From contig CAXAAH010000029.1 of the NCBI GenBank assembly GCA_963966775.1, positions 1 to 18,427 of the forward strand: DNA of 18,427 bases, given 5' to 3'. Source of the DNA: UBA685 sp002299005 (GTDB taxonomy: Bacteria > Pseudomonadota > Alphaproteobacteria > Puniceispirillales > Puniceispirillaceae). Below are positions 13,452-18,427 of this stretch, piece by piece; within the stretch, counting starts at the first letter, position 1, and every line of letters begins with the position of its first letter. Made by a program: the position numbers and the translations under genes. The notes under the pieces were generated by a model. It was not told the origin of the DNA and searched no databases. It saw only the letters and a program-made list of their open reading frames with translations.

Positions 13452-14344
13452 TGGAAAAAGTAAGCTTAAACGACAATTTGTCACTATCACGTTTGATTTA
13501 TGGCATGTGGCGCCTTGGTGATGATAGCAATACAGCGCCTGCCCATGTGCAGGCCAAGATTGAAGCCTGTCTTGCGCAAGGCATCACCACGATGGACCAA
13601 GCCGATATTTATGGTGGCTATGAGGCAGAAGAAATTCTAGGTGCCGCGCTAAAACAAGCGCCATCATTGCGCGATAAGATAGAGATTGTCACAAAATGCG
13701 ATATCATCGCCCCTGCCGGCCGTCATAGCGGGGCGCGCGTCAAATATTATGACACAAGCGCGGCTCATATCACACAATCTGTGGAAGATTCCCTGCGCTT
13801 GATGGCGATTGATCATATTGATTTGCTGCTTGTGCATCGCCCTGACCCTATGATGGATCATCATGATACAGGCCGCGCGCTTGATGGGCTTGTCGCATCT
13901 GGCAAGGTCGGCGCTATTGGTGTGTCAAACTTCAAATGCCATGATTGGACCTTGTTACAATCGGCGATGACACAGCCCTTAGTGACGAACCAGATTGAGA
14001 TATCTGTGCTGGCAAATCAGGCATTTACCAATGGTGATGTGGCCTATTTGCAAGAAAGAGGCGTCGCGCCTATGGCATGGTCACCGCTGGCAGGGGGGGC
14101 ATTATTTGCGCCTGAAAATAGCGGGCTTTTGGCAAAATTAGAGGCCGTTGGTGCGCCTGTGGGTGTTGATGCGGCGGCTGTGGCAGTGGCGTGGCTCTTG
14201 GCCCATCCGGCTCAGATTATGCCTGTGCTTGGCACTAATAATCTGGCGCGTATCGAAAAGATTTCAGACGCGCTAAAGGTTACCATCGACAGGCAGACTT
14301 GGTTTGAAATTTATGAAGCCGCAAATGGCCATGAAGTTCCATAG
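13451..14344 (+). CDS. Aldo/keto reductase, YdhF-like
   Basis: A 297-residue NAD(P)H-dependent reductase with the (beta/alpha)8 fold. The catalytic tetrad is visible: Asp49 and Tyr54 in MDQADIYGGYE, Lys82 in VTKCD and His129 in LLVHRPDP. The overall sequence, including GVSNF, TNQIEIS, MAWSPLAGG and the C-terminal GHEVP, follows E. coli YdhF (which ends GYDVP). The one-base overlap with the SsuD-like gene argues that it handles the aldehyde that enzyme makes. This would parallel the sulfoquinovose monooxygenase pathway, where an aldo/keto reductase reduces 6-oxo-glucose. The substrate is inference. The last codons are duplicated just downstream of the stop. Confidence 0.87.
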   Translation: MEKVSLNDNLSLSRLIYGMWRLGDDSNTAPAHVQAKIEACLAQGITTMDQADIYGGYEAEEILGAALKQAPSLRDKIEIVTKCDIIAPAGRHSGARVKYYDTSAAHITQSVEDSLRLMAIDHIDLLLVHRPDPMMDHHDTGRALDGLVASGKVGAIGVSNFKCHDWTLLQSAMTQPLVTNQIEISVLANQAFTNGDVAYLQERGVAPMAWSPLAGGALFAPENSGLLAKLEAVGAPVGVDAAAVAVAWLLAHPAQIMPVLGTNNLARIEKISDALKVTIDRQTWFEIYEAANGHEVP

Positions 14345-14360
14345 GCCATCAAGTCCCATA
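14327..14360. repeat. 17-bp tandem duplication copying the aldo/keto reductase 3' end
   Basis: Unit 1 (14327-14343) encodes the final Gly-His-Glu-Val-Pro and the first two bases of the stop. Unit 2 (14344-14360) is the same at 15 of 17 bases, follows without a gap and is non-coding. Because GHEVP is homologous to the C-terminus of YdhF, unit 1 is the original and unit 2 the copy. The stop of the facing aminotransferase is 25 bases further on. Confidence 0.9.
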
Positions 14361-14385
14361 AGTGAGCGGCCCAAAAACCGCGTGG

Positions 14386-15516
14386 CTAGCGGGTGCTAAG
14401 GTAGGCATCAAAGGCATCGAGGCCTTCTGCCAGACCTGTGCGCCCATAGCCATAGCGGAAATAATTGTGAGGCGTCGGGCCAAGCTCGGAGCGGTAAATG
14501 GCGCTTGGTAGAATTAAAATGCCAGCCTCTTGAATCAGTTTTTCAGCAAATGCATCAACCCCTTCAGGGCCCTTATATTTAGCAAATCCCATGCAAGAGC
14601 CATCTGGCTTTTGATAGGCGAATAAGTCGCTATATTTGGTGAAAAACTTGTCCCATAGGGGCAGGTTTTGGTCGATGATAGCGTTATTGCGGCCAATCAA
14701 TTTATCCTTATTTTTCAGGCCGATAATCGATAATTTCTCACTTGGCCCTGAATTGCATATCGACAAATAATGCTTCATGCGTTCCATCGCAGATAAAACC
14801 GCCTTATCTTGGCAAGCAATCCAGCCAATGCGCAAGCCCGGCAGGCCATATGATTTCGACATAACCCCAAGCGATAGGCCGCGCTCATAGACATCAGCGA
14901 TATAGGGCAAATGGCGTGTGCCAGTTGCGCCAAGCCCGTTGAAAATCTCATCATGGAAAATATAAATGCCATGCTTGCGACATAGCTCTATCAGCGCCAT
15001 ATAACGGTCAAGCGACAGAATAGCCCCTGTTGGATTATGCGGAAAATTGATGGTGATTAATTTGGTGTTGGGGCGAATGGCGGCGGCGATGCGGTCAATA
15101 TCAAGAGACCAGCCATCTTCGGGATCAAGTGGGACTGCGCTGGCAGAACAAATCGCTTGCGGCAAGGTTTCATGTGATTGGTAGTTGGGCGTGACCACAA
15201 TCGCATGGCTGTCAGAATCCAAAAGCACATTATTGGCGGCAAAAATACCCTCGCTAGCCCCAGCAAAACATAGGATGTTATCTGGTGATTGCGTGGCAAA
15301 AGTGCTGGCAATGACCTCTCTTAGATGGGGATCGCCATAGGTCTCTGTATAGCCAAGCCACATCGTCTCAAACGCGTCTCTATCCTCATCACTTGCCATC
15401 GCTAGCAATTCTGGCAAGGAAATGCTCGCCGCATCAGAGGCTGTTAAATGATGCTTGGCATTGAATTCCCATTTAGAGAAATGGGTCTCAAGGCGGAAGT
15501 CAGGCAGGATCGTCAT
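14386..15516 (-). CDS. Class I/II pyridoxal-phosphate aminotransferase
   Basis: A fold-type I aminotransferase of 376 residues. Key elements are YTETYGDPHLRE (56-67), NFPHNPTGA (157-165, Asn161), FHDEIF (187-192, Asp189 for the pyridine nitrogen), MSKSYGLPGLRIGW (219-232, with Schiff-base Lys221) and a C-terminal YFRYGYGR for the substrate carboxylate. It transfers an amino group between an amino acid and a keto acid; the pair cannot be named from sequence. The ATG at 15516 fits the usual start of the family better than the ATG at 15549, and neither has a strong binding site. It diverges from the DUF1989 gene by 138 bases, which suggests a shared pathway or regulator. Confidence 0.85.
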   Translation of the reverse strand: MTILPDFRLETHFSKWEFNAKHHLTASDAASISLPELLAMASDEDRDAFETMWLGYTETYGDPHLREVIASTFATQSPDNILCFAGASEGIFAANNVLLDSDSHAIVVTPNYQSHETLPQAICSASAVPLDPEDGWSLDIDRIAAAIRPNTKLITINFPHNPTGAILSLDRYMALIELCRKHGIYIFHDEIFNGLGATGTRHLPYIADVYERGLSLGVMSKSYGLPGLRIGWIACQDKAVLSAMERMKHYLSICNSGPSEKLSIIGLKNKDKLIGRNNAIIDQNLPLWDKFFTKYSDLFAYQKPDGSCMGFAKYKGPEGVDAFAEKLIQEAGILILPSAIYRSELGPTPHNYFRYGYGRTGLAEGLDAFDAYLSTR

Positions 15517-15579
15517 CGGAACAGCTTTCTGTTGCAGAAAAAAAGGCATGTGGTGATGTTAAATTAATGCGGATTTGAT

Positions 15580-15588
15580 GTTGTGACA
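15580..15588. promoter_or_regulatory. Short palindrome in the aminotransferase/DUF1989 divergent region
   Basis: TTGTGACAA is a perfect inverted repeat around one base. It resembles the 11-base TTGTGTCACAA upstream of the ureohydrolase (4644-4654). Short palindromes of this size occur by chance, so this is only a weak candidate for a shared regulator site. Confidence 0.2.
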
Positions 15589-15654
15589 AACAGTATTTTG
15601 CCACAGACTAGCAAGGTCAATCATCCCAGATGAGCCCAATAGGAGAGCGGCAAT

Positions 15655-16515
15655 ATGAAATCAATCGTCGAAAATAGCGCACCTTTAGATGGTGATGCCC
15701 GCAAAGCGATTAAGCCGGTTATCTGCTATCCGCCAGAGACTTTGCCGCCGGTTGATAAGGTGATGCTTGATAAAGCGCGTGCCTCGATGAAATTAATAGA
15801 GACGGTCATCATAGAACCGCGCGATGCCGCGACCTTTGAGGTGCCAGCCGGGCATTTCTTTCGGATTGTGTCTTCGCAAGGCGCACAAGTGGGTGATTTA
15901 AACCTTTGGCATAAGCATAATCTGGATGAGCGTTTTTATACGGGCAAGACCAGAGCCTTGCATGGCACGCACCTATCAACAGGCGATAGGCTATGGACCT
16001 CGATGCCCTATATCAGGCCGATGGCGACGATCAGCCATGATACGCTTGATTGGTACGGCTTTGATGAATTTGGCGGCTCTGTGCATGATGTGATTGGCAC
16101 AAGATGCGATCCTTATACCGGCTATTTACTAAGTGGTGACCAGTATCATTATTGCTGTCATTCCAATCTGACAAGGGCGCTTGGCACCTATTTGGAGGGC
16201 GATTATAAGCGCGCTGAAACATTGGTTCATGATGTGCTGAACGTCTTTATGTGCACGGGGTTTACCCAAGACACACATCAATATTTCATGAAAGCCAGCC
16301 CAGTGCGCCCGGGGGATTTCATCGAATTTTTTGCTGAGATTGATTTGCTTGGTGCATTATCTGCGTGCCCCGGCGGTGATTGCTCGTCTGAGCATTCGTC
16401 AGATACGGCGAAATGCTATCCGCTTGTGGTGGAAATCTTTCAGCCTGATGCCGCATTGCTAGCAGGCTGGCAGTCGCCTCAGCCAAATGGCTATGACGGG
16501 ACGCATGGCCTTTAA
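15655..16515 (+). CDS. DUF1989 (urea carboxylase-associated family) protein
   Basis: A 286-residue protein of the DUF1989 family, whose better-studied members (urea carboxylase-associated proteins) form the carboxyguanidine deiminase of guanidine breakdown. Conserved elements are FEVPAGHFFRIV (61-72), GAQVGDLNLW (76-85), HGTHLSTGDRLW (103-114), HDTLDWYG (128-135), GTRCDPYTGYLL (148-159), YHYCCHSN (164-171) and SACPGGDCS (236-244). The Cys and His residues in these last motifs probably bind a metal. The ATG at 15655 follows AGGAGAG by 7 bases. Neighbours are a class I/II aminotransferase and a PxpB/PxpC pair, which fits catabolism of an amide or guanidine-type nitrogen compound; the exact reaction is unknown. 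Its stop codon begins a 13-bp tandem array. Confidence 0.82.
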   Translation: MKSIVENSAPLDGDARKAIKPVICYPPETLPPVDKVMLDKARASMKLIETVIIEPRDAATFEVPAGHFFRIVSSQGAQVGDLNLWHKHNLDERFYTGKTRALHGTHLSTGDRLWTSMPYIRPMATISHDTLDWYGFDEFGGSVHDVIGTRCDPYTGYLLSGDQYHYCCHSNLTRALGTYLEGDYKRAETLVHDVLNVFMCTGFTQDTHQYFMKASPVRPGDFIEFFAEIDLLGALSACPGGDCSSEHSSDTAKCYPLVVEIFQPDAALLAGWQSPQPNGYDGTHGL

Positions 16516-16559
16516 ATTTTGCCTTTAAATTGGGCCTTTAAATAGAGGTTCTAAATTAG
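16508..16559. repeat. 13-bp tandem array across the DUF1989/PxpC convergent stops
   Basis: GCCTTTAAAT begins at 16508, 16521 and 16534, an exact 13-base period with three variable bases between. A fourth, degraded unit (16547-16559, 7 of 10 core matches) is in phase. Unit 1 holds the DUF1989 TAA stop (16513-16515) and unit 4 the minus-strand TAG stop of PxpC (16551-16553). TAA at 16513, 16526 and 16539 closes all three plus-strand frames. The self-complementary TTTAAA cores could also pair as an RNA hairpin. Confidence 0.9.
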
Positions 16560-17510
16560 GGCTGATTTGATAAGGCTTTGTCTTTTGCGCAAGGCTTGCT
16601 GTGCTTCTTTTGCTGTGACGATCTCGAACTGCACCTTATCTTGCGGGCGCAGTCTGCTGAGGCTTGCAAGGTCTGCCTCTATCACACAGGCAATTTTCGT
16701 ATAGCCGCCCATTGTGCCATGGTCAGCCATAGCGATAATGGGCTGGCCATCTGCGGGCACTTGGATCGTGCCTTTGACCATGCCATCAGAGATGATATCC
16801 GCCGGCCCCTTATGCGCCAAAACGGCCCCTTGAAGGCGCATGCCCATACGGCTTGTTTGCGGCGAGATGGTAAAAATGGTCTTGCAAAGGGTTTCAATCG
16901 CCTCATTGGTAAACCAGAAATCCTGCGGGCCCAGCATAAGGCGCACGCGCTCAGGCTTGGCAAATAGGCTGGCATAGAGGCTTTCATCCAATGTTGTAGC
17001 GGCGGGATGAGGCGCACTATCGCCTGCTGATGCGCCAACGGGCAATTGGTCGCCCTCTTGCAACACGCGCCCATCAAGCCCGCCAAGATTGGCATTGGTC
17101 GTCGTCGCGCGTGAGCCATAGACAGGCTTTGTCGTAATGCCGCCCCCAACACATAAAAGGGCAGATAGGCTATCACCAAAGGGCGGTATCTCGAGCGTGT
17201 CATTTGCTTGTATCGCAACAATCGTGCCAGCTTTATGGTCACTGCTGGTGCCATCTTGGCTGTGATGGCGTATGACCGCTTTTTGACTGCCTGTCAGACA
17301 TATCGTTAGCGGCGCCATTGCTTTGGCATGAAAGCCGCCAAAACATATCTCTATGGCCGCATCATCAGGCGCATTGCGCAACAGATGATTGCCAACAGAT
17401 AAAGCCTCGCTATCAAGCGCGCCACTGTTTGGCACGCCTAGATGCTGATAGCCGATGCGGCCTCTATCTTGGATGGTCGTAAAGGGACCTGCTTTTAGGA
17501 TCTCAATCAT
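16551..17510 (-). CDS. PxpC/KipA-like biotin-dependent carboxyltransferase-type subunit (AHS2)
   Basis: A 319-residue protein of the allophanate hydrolase subunit 2/KipA/PxpC family. The N-terminal MIEILKAGPFTTIQDRGRIG, then YQHLGVPNSGALD, is the family signature, and GPQDFW, SRMGMRLQG and HGTMGGYTKIA follow at the usual spacing. In 5-oxoprolinase PxpABC this subunit acts with PxpB and PxpA to open 5-oxoproline with ATP; fused versions occur in urea carboxylase. The ATG at 17510 starts 4 bases after the PxpB stop and gives the typical N-terminus. An ATG at 17531 would overlap that gene by 17 bases. No PxpA (LamB/YcsF) is visible in the window. Confidence 0.85.
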   Translation of the reverse strand: MIEILKAGPFTTIQDRGRIGYQHLGVPNSGALDSEALSVGNHLLRNAPDDAAIEICFGGFHAKAMAPLTICLTGSQKAVIRHHSQDGTSSDHKAGTIVAIQANDTLEIPPFGDSLSALLCVGGGITTKPVYGSRATTTNANLGGLDGRVLQEGDQLPVGASAGDSAPHPAATTLDESLYASLFAKPERVRLMLGPQDFWFTNEAIETLCKTIFTISPQTSRMGMRLQGAVLAHKGPADIISDGMVKGTIQVPADGQPIIAMADHGTMGGYTKIACVIEADLASLSRLRPQDKVQFEIVTAKEAQQALRKRQSLIKSALI

Positions 17511-17514
17511 ATTA

Positions 17515-18309
17515 TTATGCCCCCGCATCAATCAAATCATCCGCCACAAGCGTGCCTTGCGCATAGGCGGCCTCTTGACGGGCTAGCTCATCTTGGTCGA
17601 TACGCACAAAGCGCACCTTGTCACCTGTGCGCAATAAAATAGGCTCGGCGCGCGCGGGATCAAATAGCGGATAGGCAACACGACCAATGAGATGCCACCC
17701 ACCCGGCGAGGTGAGGGGATAGATAACGCACTGGCCAATCGCAATGCCGACAGAGCGTTCTGGTACGGCTGGCCGAGGGTTTTTGCGGCGTGGCAGGGTC
17801 AGGCGCTCATCGACACCTGTCATATAGCCATTGCCCGGCATAAACCCCATCACAGATACCTCAAGCTGGTTGGCAAGATGACAGGCGATGACCTCATCAG
17901 CTGTGAAGCCCGTGCGTTCTGCCACCTCGTCAATATCAGGGCCACAATCGCCATCATAACAAACAGGCAATAGCCAGTTTCGTGGCGGCAATAAATCAGG
18001 CTCATCACCAGCCAGGCTATCCATCTGCAATCGTAGCACCGTGACTTGTCGTTTGATGATTTCTGCGCTGGTTTGCAGGCTATCAAACCTAATTAGGAGG
18101 CGCGTCAAGGAGGGAACAATTTCGGTCACACCTTCAAGCGATAGGGCGCGTAATTGGCTGGCAAGGGTGCGAATCTCTTGCGCTGTCTCATCGTCGAGCG
18201 TTATTTTGTCACCGGCTAATAAAACAGGCTTAAAACCTGTAAAATCAAGTATTAGGGCTTGATCTCCAAACGGAAACCAAACAGGATTGTCGGAATGATG
18301 AGAAGTCAT
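17515..18309 (-). CDS. PxpB/KipI-like subunit (AHS1)
   Basis: A 264-residue protein of the allophanate hydrolase subunit 1/KipI/PxpB family, the partner of the PxpC-like gene 4 bases downstream. Family motifs are FGDQALILDF (14-23), LPVCYDGDCGPDIDEVA (114-130), TADEVIACH (136-144) and SPGGWHLIGR (201-210). The normally aromatic GFxPGFxYL reads GFMPGNGYM (155-163), which may change the ligand pocket. The ATG at 18309 gives the standard N-terminus, although its ribosome binding site is weak. The frame upstream to 18390 shows no family similarity. Together with PxpC it should form the cytoplasmic ATP-dependent part of a lactam or amide-opening enzyme; the third component is outside the window. 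Confidence 0.83.
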   Translation of the reverse strand: MTSHHSDNPVWFPFGDQALILDFTGFKPVLLAGDKITLDDETAQEIRTLASQLRALSLEGVTEIVPSLTRLLIRFDSLQTSAEIIKRQVTVLRLQMDSLAGDEPDLLPPRNWLLPVCYDGDCGPDIDEVAERTGFTADEVIACHLANQLEVSVMGFMPGNGYMTGVDERLTLPRRKNPRPAVPERSVGIAIGQCVIYPLTSPGGWHLIGRVAYPLFDPARAEPILLRTGDKVRFVRIDQDELARQEAAYAQGTLVADDLIDAGA

Positions 18310-18361
18310 ATGATGCTCATTGTTAAAGGCCTGATTATGCGTGCTATACTCAGCGCGACTG

Positions 18362-18390
18362 ATAATGGCTAAGATAAAGATAAAGGGCAA
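18362..18390 (-). promoter_or_regulatory. Candidate promoter of the pxpB-pxpC pair
   Basis: On the minus strand, TTGCCC (18390-18385) and CATTAT (18367-18362) each match the consensus at four of six positions with a 17-base spacer, 53 bases before the PxpB start. Hexamers of this quality are common, so confidence is low. Confidence 0.3.
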
Positions 18391-18427
18391 GCCTTTGTGA
18401 TAGCCAGTAGATTTGCCAGTATAGTTA

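Noticed and set aside
14366..14381. GCGG-N8-CCGC hairpin after the aldo/keto reductase as a terminator
   Set aside because: Only four base pairs and no T tract in either direction.
16682..17254. 190-codon minus-strand frame inside pxpC
   Set aside because: Out-of-frame shadow of PxpC, whose family motifs are clear along the whole region; product is Arg/Ala/Pro-rich as expected of a shadow.
16551..18309. Naming the pair pxpC and pxpB
   Set aside because: The pxpA gene is not visible, DUF1989 linkage is atypical and a PxpB motif is altered, so 5-oxoproline as substrate is unproven.
18403..18421. Two copies of GCCAGTA 12 bases apart near the right edge
   Set aside because: Short, and the neighbouring gene that would show whether a stop codon is involved lies outside the window.

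Overview
The window (about 18.4 kb) is gene-dense with moderate GC. It looks like chromosomal DNA of an alphaproteobacterium, most likely a marine heterotroph of the SAR116/Puniceispirillum type. That assignment is inference from gene content: a DmdA-like tetrahydrofolate methyltransferase, a SsuD-like monooxygenase, small organic-nitrogen enzymes and tight gene packing. No rRNA, tRNA, CRISPR array, insertion sequence or prophage gene was seen.

Layout. Positions 1-465 hold the N-terminal part of a secreted protein of unknown function (minus strand). Positions 681-1839 hold an arsenate reductase of the low-molecular-weight phosphatase type, facing a MIP channel that lacks the usual pore arginine; this suggests arsenate reduction plus arsenite efflux. 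Positions 1913-4518 hold three further minus-strand genes (AEC carrier, DmdA-like methyltransferase, YqaA-like membrane protein) that probably form an operon running into the MIP channel. A ureohydrolase (4717-5697, plus) diverges from the AEC carrier. A 340-base stretch with only a doubtful small ORF follows, then a very divergent phosphoenolpyruvate carboxylase (6040-8814, minus). Next come a membrane-anchored FKBP-rhodanese fusion (8965-9756, minus, with a clear terminator) and a glutaredoxin-type ArsC (9909-10256, plus), whose predicted promoters sit back to back.

Positions 10297-14344 form a divergent regulatory unit. On the minus strand are a GntR/HutC regulator and a Gfo/Idh/MocA dehydrogenase. 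On the plus strand a SsuD-like flavin monooxygenase overlaps a YdhF-like aldo/keto reductase by one base. The set fits oxidative desulfonation of a sugar-like or other organosulfonate, followed by aldehyde reduction and dehydrogenation. Positions 14386-18309 hold a class I/II aminotransferase (minus), a DUF1989 protein (plus), and PxpC/KipA plus PxpB/KipI-like subunits (minus). This resembles catabolism of an amide, lactam or urea-like nitrogen compound.

The most unusual observation cuts across the genes. All four tightly packed convergent gene pairs carry a short tandem duplication (period 13, 16 or 17 bp) over the stop codon of the plus-strand gene. No period is a multiple of three, so the duplicated stop triplet falls into new reading frames. 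In one case the repeated unit is recognisably a copy of the conserved last codons of the gene.
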